The notes under the pieces: generated by a model
Told to the model about the DNA's origin: nothing
The model's input: only the letters and a program-made list of their open reading frames with translations
Database searches by the model: none
Made by a program: the position numbers and the translations under genes
Shown: positions 44,758 to 54,343 of the stretch, in pieces
How positions within the stretch are numbered: the stretch's first letter is position 1
Layout: every line of letters begins with the position of its first letter
Assembly (NCBI RefSeq): GCF_001439805.1
Contig: NZ_JYLK01000007.1
Coordinates: 1-64,000, forward strand
DNA: 64,000 nucleotides
Source of the DNA: Pseudomonas trivialis
GTDB lineage: Bacteria > Pseudomonadota > Gammaproteobacteria > Pseudomonadales > Pseudomonadaceae
Direction of reading: 5' to 3'

Positions 44758-44767
44758 GGATCCATTA
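44754..44767. promoter_or_regulatory. VanR operator overlapping the vanAB -10 element
   Basis: TAATGGATCCATTA is a perfect 14-bp palindrome. Its core closely matches ATTGGATCCAAT, the operator reported for the GntR-type VanR of Caulobacter. Placed over the -10 element, it would give vanillate-sensitive repression. Confidence 0.65.
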
Positions 44768-44799
44768 AATAAAAACAACGTCCAGCCTGGAGAACCGTC

Positions 44800-45840
44800 A
44801 TGTACCCAAAAAACACGTGGTATGTCGCCTGCACCCCCGATGAACTGGCACACAAACCCCTCGGCCGGCAGATCTGCGGAGAGAAGCTGGTGTTTTATCG
44901 CGACCAGACGAATCAGGTCAGAGCCCTTGAAGACTTCTGTCCCCACCGCGGTGCGCCGCTGTCCCTGGGTTATGTCGAAAACGGAAACCTGGTGTGCGGC
45001 TATCACGGCCTGGTGATGGGCGGCGATGGCAAAACCGTGGAAATGCCCGGCCAGCGCGTGCGCGGGTTTCCCTGCAACAAGGCGTTCGCCGCCGTCGAGC
45101 GTCACGGCTTTATCTGGGTGTGGCCCGGCGATCAGGAACAGGCCGACCCCGCGCTGATTCCGCGCCTGGAATGGGCCGACAGCGAACAATGGGCTTACGG
45201 CGGCGGGCTGTTCGACATCCAGTGCGACTACCGCCTGATGATCGACAACCTGATGGACCTGACCCACGAAACCTACGTGCACGCCTCCAGCATCGGCCAG
45301 AAGGAGATCGACGAAGCGCCGCCCGTGACCACCGTGGAAGGCGATGAGGTGGTGACCGCCCGGCACATGCAGAACATTATGGCGCCGCCGTTCTGGCGCA
45401 TGGCGCTGCGCGGCAACCAGCTGGCCGACGATGTGCCGGTGGACCGCTGGCAGATCTGCCGCTTCAGCCCGCCCAGCCACGTGATGATCGAAGTCGGCGT
45501 GGCCCACGCCGGCAAGGGTGGCTACCACGCCGCGCCGGAACACAAGGCGGCGAGCATCGTGGTGGATTTCATCACCCCGCAGACCGACACCTCGATCTGG
45601 TATTTCTGGGGCATGGCGCGCAATTTCCAGCCCCACGACGAGGCGCTGACCGCCAGTATCCGCGAAGGCCAGGGCAAGATTTTCAGCGAAGACCTGGAGA
45701 TGCTCGAACGCCAGCAACAGAACCTGCTGGCACACCCCACGCGTAACCTGCTCAAGCTGAATATCGATGCCGGAGGCGTGCAGTCGCGCAAGATTCTCGA
45801 ACGCCTGATCGCCAGGGAACGCGCCGGAGAACCGACATGA
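44800..45840 (+). CDS. vanA: vanillate O-demethylase, oxygenase subunit
   Basis: 346 residues of the Rieske non-haem iron oxygenases. The Rieske cluster ligands are C47, H49, C66 and H69 in CPHRG and CGYHG. The mononuclear iron motif lies in [12 protein letters not shown]. VanA with VanB oxidatively removes the O-methyl group of vanillate to give protocatechuate and formaldehyde, using NADH and O2. GGAG just before the ATG. It overlaps vanB by four bases. Full-length and without damage. Confidence 0.95.
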   Translation: MYPKNTWYVACTPDELAHKPLGRQICGEKLVFYRDQTNQVRALEDFCPHRGAPLSLGYVENGNLVCGYHGLVMGGDGKTVEMPGQRVRGFPCNKAFAAVERHGFIWVWPGDQEQADPALIPRLEWADSEQWAYGGGLFDIQCDYRLMIDNLMDLTHETYVHASSIGQKEIDEAPPVTTVEGDEVVTARHMQNIMAPPFWRMALRGNQLADDVPVDRWQICRFSPPSHVMIEVGVAHAGKGGYHAAPEHKAASIVVDFITPQTDTSIWYFWGMARNFQPHDEALTASIREGQGKIFSEDLEMLERQQQNLLAHPTRNLLKLNIDAGGVQSRKILERLIARERAGEPT

Positions 45841-46787
45841 TCGAGGTCGTGGTGACGTCCCGCAACGACGAGGCGCTGGATATTTGCAGCTATGAGCTGA
45901 CCCGCGTCGACGGCACGCCGCTGCCGGCGTTCAGCGCCGGCTCACACATCGACGTGCACGTGCCAGGCGGCCTGGTGCGTCAGTATTCGCTGTGCAATCC
46001 CCCTCGGGAGCGCCACCGCTACCAGATCGGCGTGCTCAAGGACCCCGCCACGCGCGGCGGCTCGCGCGGCCTGCACGAGCAGGTGCAGGTCGGCACGCAC
46101 CTGACCATCAGCGAACCGCGCAACCTGTTCCCCCTCGCCACGCAGGCGCGACGCAGCCTGCTGTTTGCCGGCGGCATCGGCATCACCCCGATTCTGTGCA
46201 TGGCCGAGCACCTGGCCGAGGCCGGCGCCGACTTCGAACTGCATTACTGCGCCCGCGCCAGTGAGCGCGCAGCGTTTGTGCAGCGGCTCGAGGCGTCGGC
46301 GTTTGCCGAGCGGGTGTTCCTGCACTTTGACGCGCAACCGCACACCGCCCTCAACGCTGCCGAGGTGCTCGCCACCCCGGCCGATGATGTGCATTTGTAC
46401 GTGTGCGGGCCCGGCGGCTTCATGCAGCATGTGCTCGACAGCGCACGCGCCCAGGGCTGGCAGGAGGACTGCCTGCACCGCGAGTATTTCTCGGCGCCGG
46501 CTGTGGACGGGGGTCTTGACGGGGCGTTTGCGGTGCAGGTCGCCAGCAGTGGTGAGGTGTTCGACATACCCGCCGACAAGAGCGTGGTGCAGGTCCTGCA
46601 AAGCCACGGCATCGAGATTGCCGTGTCCTGCGAACAAGGGATCTGTGGCACCTGCCTGACCCGTGTGCTCGACGGCATTCCCGAGCACCGCGACCTGTTT
46701 CTCACCGAGCAGGAGCAGGCGTTGAACGATCAGTTCACGCCGTGCTGCTCGCGCGCGAAAACCGCGTTGCTGGTGCTGGATATCTGA
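45837..46787 (+). CDS. vanB: vanillate O-demethylase, reductase subunit
   Basis: 316 residues: a flavin and NAD(P)H-binding reductase (blocks [29 protein letters not shown] and YVCGPGGFM) joined to a C-terminal plant-type 2Fe-2S ferredoxin domain with CEQGICGTC and a later Cys. It passes electrons to VanA. ATGA overlap with vanA; only six bases separate it from the convergent vanR gene. Confidence 0.95.
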   Translation: MIEVVVTSRNDEALDICSYELTRVDGTPLPAFSAGSHIDVHVPGGLVRQYSLCNPPRERHRYQIGVLKDPATRGGSRGLHEQVQVGTHLTISEPRNLFPLATQARRSLLFAGGIGITPILCMAEHLAEAGADFELHYCARASERAAFVQRLEASAFAERVFLHFDAQPHTALNAAEVLATPADDVHLYVCGPGGFMQHVLDSARAQGWQEDCLHREYFSAPAVDGGLDGAFAVQVASSGEVFDIPADKSVVQVLQSHGIEIAVSCEQGICGTCLTRVLDGIPEHRDLFLTEQEQALNDQFTPCCSRAKTALLVLDI

Positions 46788-46793
46788 GCCGCC

Positions 46794-47507
46794 TCAGGCC
46801 GACGGCACAATGACCTTGATCCGCTCGCGGGCGGTGGCGGCGCTGAAGATCTCGGCATAGCGCAAGGTCGCGTTGGCATGCTCGCGCATGATCGCCTCGG
46901 CCCGCGCGCCCTGGCGATTGACCAGCGCATCGAACACCGAGTGATGCTGCAGGTGGGCGTAGTTGAAACGGCGGTACTCGCGCGCCATGTCCTCGCGGTC
47001 GATGGCCAGCGCGGTGACGGAAGCGAACGGCAGGTGATCGTTGCGTGCCAGCGCGTCGGTGATTGCCGGGTTGTGGCTGCCGGCGACGATGACCTGGTGA
47101 AAACGCATGTTCAGGTCGTGATAGACCTCCAGGTCGTCCTCGGTGACATAGCCCTTCTCGAACAGTTGATCGCCCTCCACCAGGCAGCGCTCCAGCGCGC
47201 GCCGCGCCTCATCGGACAACCCATGCTCGGCGGCCTGACGCGCCGCCAGCCCTTCAAGCACGCCACGCACTTCGACGGCGCCGGCGATATCGCTGGGGCT
47301 GACCGAACGCACCTGATACCCGCGCCCGCCAAACGGCACCAGCAGCCCTTCCTGTTCGAGGGTGCGAAAGGCCATGCGCACCGGCATGCGCGACACGCCG
47401 AAGCGCTGCGCGGTGGGCACTTCCAGCAGCCGTTCGCCCGCCGCCAGCTCTCCGCTGGCAATCATCTTGCGCAGTGCAACCAGCACCAATTGACCGGGCT
47501 TGCTCAT
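46794..47507 (-). CDS. vanR: GntR/FadR-family repressor of vanAB
   Basis: 237 residues starting MSKPGQLVLVALRKMI; an upstream in-frame start (33 bases earlier) is possible. The winged helix contains VSRMPVRMAFRTLEQEGLLVPFGGRGYQV and the C-terminal part is an FCD ligand domain (GLAARQAAEHGLSDEARRALE and MRFHQVIVAGSHNPAI). Convergent with vanAB, the standard VanR location; it should repress vanAB until vanillate binds. Confidence 0.85.
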   Translation of the reverse strand: MSKPGQLVLVALRKMIASGELAAGERLLEVPTAQRFGVSRMPVRMAFRTLEQEGLLVPFGGRGYQVRSVSPSDIAGAVEVRGVLEGLAARQAAEHGLSDEARRALERCLVEGDQLFEKGYVTEDDLEVYHDLNMRFHQVIVAGSHNPAITDALARNDHLPFASVTALAIDREDMAREYRRFNYAHLQHHSVFDALVNRQGARAEAIMREHANATLRYAEIFSAATARERIKVIVPSA

Positions 47508-47569
47508 CCAGGCAGCTTCCAGAAAAACACGGGCTGCCATAGTACCGCAGCGCAGTACCGCAGCGCGCG

Positions 47570-49432
47570 TCAGGCGCGCAGGACGGTGGGGTCTTCGCCG
47601 CGATACAGCGCCTCGACCCGCGCCGCGCGCCATTGCAACACCGCACGCTGGTTGATCGAGCCCTTGTCGGTGATCTCCCCTCGGTCGATGGACGCCGGCT
47701 CGTCGAGCAAGGCGATCCACTCCACGCGGCTGGCGTTGCCGGTCGCCTCGCGATTGAGCCGCTGCAGCCAGTCGCCAAACCACTGGCGCACCGGCGCGCT
47801 GGCCAGCACTTGGGCGTCGCTGGCGTCGGCGTGCAAGCCTGCCAGCCGCCGGCACTCGTAGAGCCTGGGGAAGACCAGCGCACCCAGGCACTCGCGGTCC
47901 GGCGCGGTGATCACCAGGTCCTGCACATAGGGCGAGCCTTCGAGCACCGCGCGATTGCGCAACGGCCCGACGCTGACGAACACCCCGGAAGACAGCTTGA
48001 AGTCCTCGGCGATGCGCCCGTCGAACATCAACCCCAACTGCGGCTGCTGCGCATCGGCGAGCTTGATCGCGTCCCCCGAACAGTAGAAACCTCGCTCGTC
48101 GAACACCTCGGCGGTCTGCTCTGGCGCGCGCCAGTAGCCCGGCATGATGTGCGGCCCGCGAAAGCGCCCTTCCAGCTTGCAGTCCACCGGCACCAGGCAC
48201 ACTTCGCAGCCCGGCGCGGGCAAACCGATGTAGCCGGCCATGGACAACGGCCCGGTGGTGAAGGTGCAGGACGGCGCGGCTTCGGTCATGCCCAGGCCGG
48301 CCATCATGCGAATGCGCTCACCGCAGTGTTGTTCGGCCACGCGGTCGAGGCGATCCCAGATACTTTGCGACAGGCCGGCGGCGGCAAAGAAGAACAGTTT
48401 CATGCGCGCAAAAAACCGCTCGCGCAATTCGCCGTCCTGCTCCAGGGCATTGACCAGTTCTTCCCAGCCCTTGGGCACGGTGAGGTAGGCCGTGGGCGAC
48501 ACCTCCTTGAGGTTGCGCAGGGTCTGGGCGAAACCCTGGGCCGTGGGCTTGCCGTCATCGAGGTAAAAGGTGCCGCCGTTGTAGAGCACGATGCCGACGT
48601 TGTGGCTGCCGCCAAAGGTGTGGTTCCACGGCAGCCAGTCCACCAGCACCGGCGGCTCCTCGCCGAACACCGGAAAGGTCTGCAACAGCATTTGCTGGTT
48701 GGCGCAGAGCATGCGCTGGGTGGTGACCACCGCCTTGGGCAGCTTGGTGGAACCGGAGGTGAACAGGAACTTGGCGATGCTGTCCGGCCCCGTGGCCTCG
48801 AACGCCGCCTCGGCCGCCTGCCCGCCCGGGGTTTGCAGCAGGCTGGCGAACGCCGTGCAGGGACGCCCCGGCACCTCGCCGCGCACCGTGATCAGCGGCG
48901 TCGTGGCCGGCAATACCGCCTCGATCGCGCGCCGGTAGGCGGCGGCATCGCTGACGAACACCAGCCCCGGTTGCAGCAGGTCGCACACGTGCCGCAGCTT
49001 GGCGAAATCCTGGGACAACAACGCGTACGCCGGCGACACCGGGCTGTAGGGAATGCCGGCATACATCGCGCCAAGCGCCATCTGCAGGTGCTCGATGTCG
49101 TTGCCCGAAAGCAACGCCAGCGGCTTCTGCGCCGACAGCCCGTAACCGAGCAGGCTCTGGGCAATCGCGCGCACGCTGTCGAGCATGTCCTTGTAGCTGA
49201 CGTGGCGCCAGTCACCGCCGGCCTGGCGCGCTGCGATAAACGTCTGCGCGGGGCGCACCTGCGCCCAGTGCACCAGCCGGTCAAGCAGGCGCGGCGGCAG
49301 CGGCGCCAGCGGTTCCAGGGAGCGCATGTGCAGCACGCCGTGTTCTTCAGTGATCGCCACCGGCGCTTGGCCAATGGACACGTCGCGGTAGCGTGGTGCG
49401 GGCTGGGATTGCGATCTGAATTCGGAACTCAC
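47570..49432 (-). CDS. fcs: feruloyl-CoA synthetase
   Basis: 620 residues, an acyl-CoA/AMP-forming ligase starting at a GTG. Its ATP-binding P-loop is FTSGSTKLPKAVVTT and the adenylation motif MMAGLGMTEAAPS is intact. Fcs activates ferulate (and related hydroxycinnamates) to the CoA thioester. It is the last gene of the ech-vdh-fcs run on the minus strand. The sequence is somewhat degraded at motif level compared with the best-known Fcs proteins only in the sense that I cannot check all positions; the neighbours decide the call. Confidence 0.88.
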   Translation of the reverse strand: MSSEFRSQSQPAPRYRDVSIGQAPVAITEEHGVLHMRSLEPLAPLPPRLLDRLVHWAQVRPAQTFIAARQAGGDWRHVSYKDMLDSVRAIAQSLLGYGLSAQKPLALLSGNDIEHLQMALGAMYAGIPYSPVSPAYALLSQDFAKLRHVCDLLQPGLVFVSDAAAYRRAIEAVLPATTPLITVRGEVPGRPCTAFASLLQTPGGQAAEAAFEATGPDSIAKFLFTSGSTKLPKAVVTTQRMLCANQQMLLQTFPVFGEEPPVLVDWLPWNHTFGGSHNVGIVLYNGGTFYLDDGKPTAQGFAQTLRNLKEVSPTAYLTVPKGWEELVNALEQDGELRERFFARMKLFFFAAAGLSQSIWDRLDRVAEQHCGERIRMMAGLGMTEAAPSCTFTTGPLSMAGYIGLPAPGCEVCLVPVDCKLEGRFRGPHIMPGYWRAPEQTAEVFDERGFYCSGDAIKLADAQQPQLGLMFDGRIAEDFKLSSGVFVSVGPLRNRAVLEGSPYVQDLVITAPDRECLGALVFPRLYECRRLAGLHADASDAQVLASAPVRQWFGDWLQRLNREATGNASRVEWIALLDEPASIDRGEITDKGSINQRAVLQWRAARVEALYRGEDPTVLRA

Positions 49433-49493
49433 GGGGGATGTCCTCTGCCTTTTTTGGGGATGTACAGGGCCACCGCAACGCGGCGGCGCCGGC

Positions 49494-50942
49494 TCAGATC
49501 GGGTAATGCCGTGGGCCGTTCTGCAACGTCACCCAGCGCAACTGGGTGAAGTGCTCGATGGCGGCCTTGCCGCCAAAACTGCCGTACCCACTGGACTTGA
49601 CGCCACCGAAAGGCATCTGCGCCTCGTCGTGCACGGTGGGGCCGTTGATATGGCAGATGCCCGATTCCACCCGCTGCGCGAGCGCCAGCGCACGCCCGGT
49701 GTCACGGCTGAAGATCGCCGCCGACAGCCCGAACTCGGAGTCGTTGGCCAGGCGCAGCAGCGCCTCGTCACCGTCACCGCGCAGCAGCACTGCCACCGGG
49801 CCGAACGACTCTTCGCGGTACAGGCGCATCGCGTCGGTCACCCCATCGATCAGGGTCGGCTGCAAAATGCTGCCCTGCAGTTGCCCACCTGCCACCAGCC
49901 GCGCGCCCTTGGCCAGGGCATCGTCGATCAGCGCCTTGATGCGCGTGCCGGCGCTGGCATCCACCAGCGAGCCGAGCACCGAATCCGCCGCGGCGGGGTC
50001 GCCGGCCGGCAAGGTCGCGAGCTTGGCGGCCAGCTGGGTCACGAAGCGGTCGGCGACGCGGGCGTCGACAATCAGGCGCTCGGTCGACATGCAGATCTGC
50101 CCCTGATTGAAATACGCGCCAAAGGCCGCCGCCGCCACGGCCGCGTCGAGGTCGGCGTCATCAAGCACCAGCAGCGGCGCCTTGCCGCCCAGTTCCAGCA
50201 GCGCCGGCTTGAGGTGCCGCGCCGAAAGCTCGCCGACGATTCGCCCCACATGGGTGGAGCCGGTGAAATTGACCCGGCGCACGGCGGGGTTGGCGATCAA
50301 CCGCTCGACAATCGCGGCGGCATCGGCCGGGGCGTTGCTGATCACATTGACCACGCCATCGCCCAGCCCGGCGTCCTGCAGCACCTGACCGATCAGGCGG
50401 TGCACCGCCGGGCTCAACTCGGAGGCCTTGAGCACCACGGTATTGCCGCAGGCCAGCGGCATGGCGATGGCCCGCGTGGCGAGGATCACCGGCGCGTTCC
50501 ACGGTGCGATGCCCAGCACCACGCCGCAGGGCTGACGCAAGGCCATGGCGAAACTGCCGGGCACATCGGAGGGGATTACGTCGCCGGTGATCTGGGTGGT
50601 CATCGACGCCGCTTCGCGCAGCATGTTGGCGGCCAGGCGCACGTTGAACGCGTACCAGTTGGCCATGGCGCCGGTTTCGCCAGCGGCGGCGATGAATTCG
50701 GCGCTGCGCGCCTGCAGGAGTTCGGCGGCGTTGAGCAGGCGGGTGCGGCGCTCGTTGGGCGCCAGCGCCGCCCACACGGGGAACGCGGCCTGGGCGGCGG
50801 CAACGGCAGCGTCGGCATCTTCCAGGGTGGCGGCGGCGACCCGCGACACGACGTCGCCGGTCACCGGGTTACAGCGTTCGAAGGTTCGGCCGTCGCTGGC
50901 GGGACGCGACTGGCCGCCGATCAACAGGGGCACATCCAGCAT
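49494..50942 (-). CDS. vdh: vanillin dehydrogenase
   Basis: 482 residues from MLDVPLLIGGQSRPASDG, preceded by AGAGGAA. Aldehyde dehydrogenase motifs are complete: LELGGKAPLLVLDDADLD with the catalytic Glu, NQGQICMSTERL with the catalytic Cys, and the NAD-binding region around GIAPWNAPVILATRA. Vdh oxidises vanillin from the Ech reaction to vanillate. It sits between ech and fcs, as in P. fluorescens. Confidence 0.9.
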   Translation of the reverse strand: MLDVPLLIGGQSRPASDGRTFERCNPVTGDVVSRVAAATLEDADAAVAAAQAAFPVWAALAPNERRTRLLNAAELLQARSAEFIAAAGETGAMANWYAFNVRLAANMLREAASMTTQITGDVIPSDVPGSFAMALRQPCGVVLGIAPWNAPVILATRAIAMPLACGNTVVLKASELSPAVHRLIGQVLQDAGLGDGVVNVISNAPADAAAIVERLIANPAVRRVNFTGSTHVGRIVGELSARHLKPALLELGGKAPLLVLDDADLDAAVAAAAFGAYFNQGQICMSTERLIVDARVADRFVTQLAAKLATLPAGDPAAADSVLGSLVDASAGTRIKALIDDALAKGARLVAGGQLQGSILQPTLIDGVTDAMRLYREESFGPVAVLLRGDGDEALLRLANDSEFGLSAAIFSRDTGRALALAQRVESGICHINGPTVHDEAQMPFGGVKSSGYGSFGGKAAIEHFTQLRWVTLQNGPRHYPI

Positions 50943-51016
50943 GGTGATTCCTCTTTTTGTCTTTATCGGGAATACGTTCAAGCAGGTTTGCGAGGGGCGG
51001 CCTGTGGCCGCTGCGC

Positions 51017-51847
51017 TCAGCGTTTATAGGTCTGCAGGCCAGGCTTGATGCTCTTGTCGTCGAGGAACTGTTTCATGCCCTGCTCGCGGCCGCCTTCGGT
51101 GTCGAGCAAACGCGACTGATCGAGCTTGGCATAGAGGTAATCCTCGTTCTGCTCCCAGGTCAGTTCGCGGCACCGCTTGAAGCCATGCTTGGCCGCACGC
51201 AGCACCACCGGGTTTTTCTCCAGCAGGTTGCGCGCCAGTTCGACGGTCACCTCGCGCAGCCGGGCCAGCGGCACGCTCTCGTTGACCAGGCCCATTTCGG
51301 CGGCTTTCTGCCCGCCGAAGGTCTTGCCGGTCATGATGTAGTACAGCGATTGGCGATGGCCCACGGTGTCGGCCATGGCCTTGCTTACCAGGTTGCCCGG
51401 CGGGATGCCCCAGTTGATTTCCGAGAGACCGAAGGTGGCTTCGTCGGCGCAGATCGCCAGGTCGCAAGCCACCAGCGGGCTGAAGCCACCGCCGAAGCAC
51501 CAGCCGTTGACCATGGCAATGGTGGGCTTGGCGTACATGCGCAGCAGTTTCCACTGCCATTGCGAGGCTTCGCGGCGGATTTTTTCCTGGAGGATTTCCG
51601 GGCCGGCATCCACTTCGCGAAAATACTCCTTGAGGTCCATGCCGGCGGTCCATGCCTCGCCGGCACCGGTCAGCACCAGCACACCGGCGTCCGGATCCTG
51701 TTCCAGGGTTTCCAGCACATCGATCATTTCACGGTTGAGGGTGGGGCTCATCGCGTTGCGTTTTTCCGGACGATTGAGGATGACCCAGGCGATGCCTTGC
51801 TCGATCTCAACCTTGACAGTGCTCCAACGACCTTCGTAATTGCTCAT
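51017..51847 (-). CDS. ech: hydroxycinnamoyl-CoA hydratase-lyase (feruloyl-CoA to vanillin)
   Basis: 276 residues from MSNYEGRWSTVKVEIEQG, the length of the P. fluorescens AN103 enzyme. The catalytic and substrate-binding residues known from that enzyme are all in place: S123 in CFGGGFSPL, E143 in FGLSEINWG and Y239 in EDYLYAKL. It hydrates feruloyl-CoA and cleaves it to vanillin and acetyl-CoA. First gene of the operon, directly after the MarR-site promoter. Confidence 0.95.
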   Translation of the reverse strand: MSNYEGRWSTVKVEIEQGIAWVILNRPEKRNAMSPTLNREMIDVLETLEQDPDAGVLVLTGAGEAWTAGMDLKEYFREVDAGPEILQEKIRREASQWQWKLLRMYAKPTIAMVNGWCFGGGFSPLVACDLAICADEATFGLSEINWGIPPGNLVSKAMADTVGHRQSLYYIMTGKTFGGQKAAEMGLVNESVPLARLREVTVELARNLLEKNPVVLRAAKHGFKRCRELTWEQNEDYLYAKLDQSRLLDTEGGREQGMKQFLDDKSIKPGLQTYKR

Positions 51848-51884
51848 GGCGGTACGCTCTTGTTCTGGGAGTGAAGATGCTTCG

Positions 51885-51921
51885 AAACTAAACCGCAAAT
51901 ATAGTTATGTCAATTAACTAT
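51885..51921 (-). promoter_or_regulatory. ech-vdh-fcs promoter with a MarR-type operator
   Basis: On the minus strand a perfect -35 TTGACA (51908-51913), 17-base spacer and -10 TAGTTT (51885-51890) precede ech by about 40 bases. The -35 lies inside an inverted repeat: ATAGTTA (51901-51907) and TAACTAT (51915-51921) about a 7-base spacer. MarR proteins bind such sites, and the divergent MarR gene starts 116 bases away. Confidence 0.6.
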
Positions 51922-52036
51922 TAATCCGAATATTGCCTGATTTTCCGGCTTTGCATAACGCAGGCATAGCCACGGCGCGTCAACCCCGGCAAACTGCATA
52001 GCCTTCATAACCACCCCTTCCGAGGATTGCATCGCA

Positions 52037-52495
52037 ATGGCCAAGCCCTCCCCCCTCGCCGACATGCCGCCGCCGCTGGATTCGGCGCTGGACGACCTGA
52101 TCGGCTACGCCATCCGCCGCGCCCAGCTCAAGCTGTTCCAGAACCTGATCGGCCGGCTGGCCGAACACGACCTGCGTCCCGCGCAGTTTTCGGCCCTGGC
52201 GATCATCGAACAGAACCCCGGCCTGATGCAGACTGACCTCGCCCGCGCCCTGGCCATCGAACCGCCGCAAGTGGTGCCGCTGCTGAACAAGCTCGAAAGC
52301 CGCGCCCTCGCCGTGCGCCTGCGCTGCAAGCCGGACAAGCGCTCCTACGGCATCTTCCTCAGCAAGAGCGGCGAAACCCTGCTCAAGACGCTCAAGGACA
52401 TCGCCGCCCAGAGCGACCTGGACGCCACCGCCGCGCTGGACAGCGAGGAACGCGCCACCCTGCTGCGCCTGTTGAAGAAGGTGTATCAGGACTGA
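52037..52495 (+). CDS. MarR-family regulator, FerR/FerC-type
   Basis: 152 residues starting MAKPSPLADMPPPLD. The winged helix is seen in ALAIIEQNPGLMQTDLARALAIEPPQVVPLLNKLESRAL and the wing in RCKPDKRSYGIFLSKSG. Divergent from ech, with an inverted repeat at the ech promoter, so it is the likely feruloyl-CoA- or ferulate-responsive repressor of ech-vdh-fcs. It ends six bases before the convergent porin gene. Confidence 0.85.
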   Translation: MAKPSPLADMPPPLDSALDDLIGYAIRRAQLKLFQNLIGRLAEHDLRPAQFSALAIIEQNPGLMQTDLARALAIEPPQVVPLLNKLESRALAVRLRCKPDKRSYGIFLSKSGETLLKTLKDIAAQSDLDATAALDSEERATLLRLLKKVYQD

Positions 52496-52501
52496 GTGCC
52501 C

Positions 52502-53449
52502 CTAGAACTTGTGCAGCCAGTTGAGCACCAGCTTGTTGCCCTGGGTGCGGTTCTCGGCCTGCTGCTCGAAGTAGGCGTTCACCGACAGCACATTCTCCTT
52601 GTTGAACCCATAGACCAGCCCCGGCCCGATGGCCCAGACCTTTTCCCGCCGCCCGCTGACGGCATGACCGTCCACCTCGGTGTCGGTGATCTGTTTGAGC
52701 CAGTAGCCGTTGAGGCCCACGCTCAGTTGCTCGCTCACGGCATATTGCAGGGTCAGGTTGGCATGCAGCGCCTGGCCGGCCTGGGTGTTGGAGACGTCGC
52801 CGAAGCCTGCCTGCGGCTCGTCGTTTTTGCCGTTCCACAGGTACATGAAACGCCCGCTGGCCGACCACTTGGGGTTGAACCAGTAGGTCGCCGCGTAGTA
52901 CGGGTTGAATGACCAGAAGTTGCTGCCCGGGTTGATCGAGCGCGTGCGGTCATAGGCGCCCACCGGTATCGACACATCGGCCTCCACGCGCTGAGTGAGC
53001 AAGGGGCTGCCGTCGGCCCGGCTCAGGGTCGGCAGTTGCACAAACGCGCCGAGCGTCAGGTCGCCAAAGCCTGCGCGCGAACTCAGCGCCGCGTTGTTCA
53101 AGCCATCGTCAACATCGGCGTGGGCCAGGGAGGTGTTGATCAGGGTGAACCCGGGCATCGCGCCGTTGGCCAGGGGCTTACCGACGTAGATGATCTGCGT
53201 GGTCGGCGCCACCACCTCCACGTCCTGTCGCGGCAGCGCCAGTTTGTTGCCGTTGGCGTCATTGAAGCGACTGGCACGGCTGTAAGTCAGGTATTCCTCC
53301 AGGTACCAGCCCGGGCCCGCCGGGGCCGGTGAGCCGTCGTAGAAACTGGTGCTGCCCAGGTTGAGCCCGGGCAAGTCATAGGCATGGGCCGTCGACGACA
53401 CAGCAATGAACGTCACGGCCGCAGCCGCCCGCAAGATAGGCTTGAGCAT
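52502..53449 (-). CDS. outer-membrane channel of the phenol MetA/SphA type
   Basis: 315 residues from MLKPILRAAAAVTFIAVSST, with a signal peptide ending near AHA. Conserved beginning YDLPGLNLGSTSFYDGSPAPAGPG, middle DRTRSINPGSNFWSFNPYYAATYWFNP and C-terminal VLNWLHKF are typical of SphA-like proteins. It follows the two coniferyl alcohol genes on the same strand and probably provides uptake of an aromatic substrate. A homologue is at 37.8 kb. Confidence 0.78.
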   Translation of the reverse strand: MLKPILRAAAAVTFIAVSSTAHAYDLPGLNLGSTSFYDGSPAPAGPGWYLEEYLTYSRASRFNDANGNKLALPRQDVEVVAPTTQIIYVGKPLANGAMPGFTLINTSLAHADVDDGLNNAALSSRAGFGDLTLGAFVQLPTLSRADGSPLLTQRVEADVSIPVGAYDRTRSINPGSNFWSFNPYYAATYWFNPKWSASGRFMYLWNGKNDEPQAGFGDVSNTQAGQALHANLTLQYAVSEQLSVGLNGYWLKQITDTEVDGHAVSGRREKVWAIGPGLVYGFNKENVLSVNAYFEQQAENRTQGNKLVLNWLHKF

Positions 53450-53520
53450 CTTGTATGTCCTGTATTTTTGTTGTTGTTCAAGACCCCCGGTGCAGGGTTC
53501 CACACCGGGGTTGGCTGCGC

Positions 53521-54288
53521 TTACACGTAGGTGGCTGCCAGCCCGCCATCCACCGGCAGATTGACCCCATTGACCCAGCGCGAAGCATCCGAACAGAGGA
53601 AGGCGATCACCGCCGCCACCTCATCGGCCAGGGCTGGACGGGTCATGCGCTGGCTGTCGCGGGCCACGCGCTCCGGGCCGAGCATGCTGACGAAATCGCC
53701 AAGGATCGGCGTAAACACCGGCCCCGGCGCCACGCAGTTGATGCGCACCCCATGATCGCGAAACCAGCCCTGGGCCTGCTGGTAACTCCAGACAATCAGC
53801 GCTTCCTTGAAATACTGATAACAGGTGCCCTGTTCCACCGGATTGGCCGCCAGCCACTGCTGCCCGGCGGCGAAGCTGTCGGTGGCCGCCAGCCACTTGT
53901 GCTGCTCCAGGCGCTGCGGCCATTGCGCGCCGAGGATCGAGGCGACATTGACCACACTGGCGCCCGCCGGCATGCGCGGCAGCAGCGCCTGGGTGAGGTG
54001 ACGCACCCCCAGATAGTTGACCTGCGCCACCGTGTGCGCCGGCGCCGTGCCGGGCACGCCGGCAATGTTGCACAGCGCGTCGACCCGCGCCGGCAAGCGC
54101 GCCACCAGCGCGTCGATGCTCGCCGCATCGCCGAGGTCGGCATGCAGGAAGCCATCCAGGGTCAGGTGCGGTTCAGCACGATCGACACCGATCACCGTCG
54201 CGCCCTGGAACCGCGCCAGCCGCGCCACTTCGGCGCCAATGCCGGAGGCGACGCCGGTGACAATCAAGGTTTTGTTATGCAGGTTCAT
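53521..54288 (-). CDS. calA: coniferyl alcohol dehydrogenase (short-chain dehydrogenase)
   Basis: 255 residues of the SDR fold: the cofactor loop TGVASGIG near the N-terminus, catalytic YxxxK in CYQYFKEAL, and NVASIL with the Ser. The whole sequence follows CalA of the eugenol/coniferyl alcohol pathway, which oxidises coniferyl alcohol to coniferaldehyde with NAD. Between the aldehyde dehydrogenase and outer-membrane genes in one run; probably transcribed from the sigma-54 promoter at 55.89 kb. Confidence 0.83.
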   Translation of the reverse strand: MNLHNKTLIVTGVASGIGAEVARLARFQGATVIGVDRAEPHLTLDGFLHADLGDAASIDALVARLPARVDALCNIAGVPGTAPAHTVAQVNYLGVRHLTQALLPRMPAGASVVNVASILGAQWPQRLEQHKWLAATDSFAAGQQWLAANPVEQGTCYQYFKEALIVWSYQQAQGWFRDHGVRINCVAPGPVFTPILGDFVSMLGPERVARDSQRMTRPALADEVAAVIAFLCSDASRWVNGVNLPVDGGLAATYV

Positions 54289-54343
54289 GTTCAGCCCTCT
54301 TGTTTTTGTATAGGCGTGCGTGTTTCAAACCCCGAGCCAGGGC

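Noticed and set aside
47633..49549. Long plus-strand open frame across fcs
   Set aside because: Antisense shadow of fcs with no domain and a His/Arg/Gly-rich composition; the fcs frame has complete motifs.
49506..51029. Long plus-strand open frame across vdh
   Set aside because: Antisense shadow; vdh carries intact catalytic Cys and Glu motifs on the other strand.
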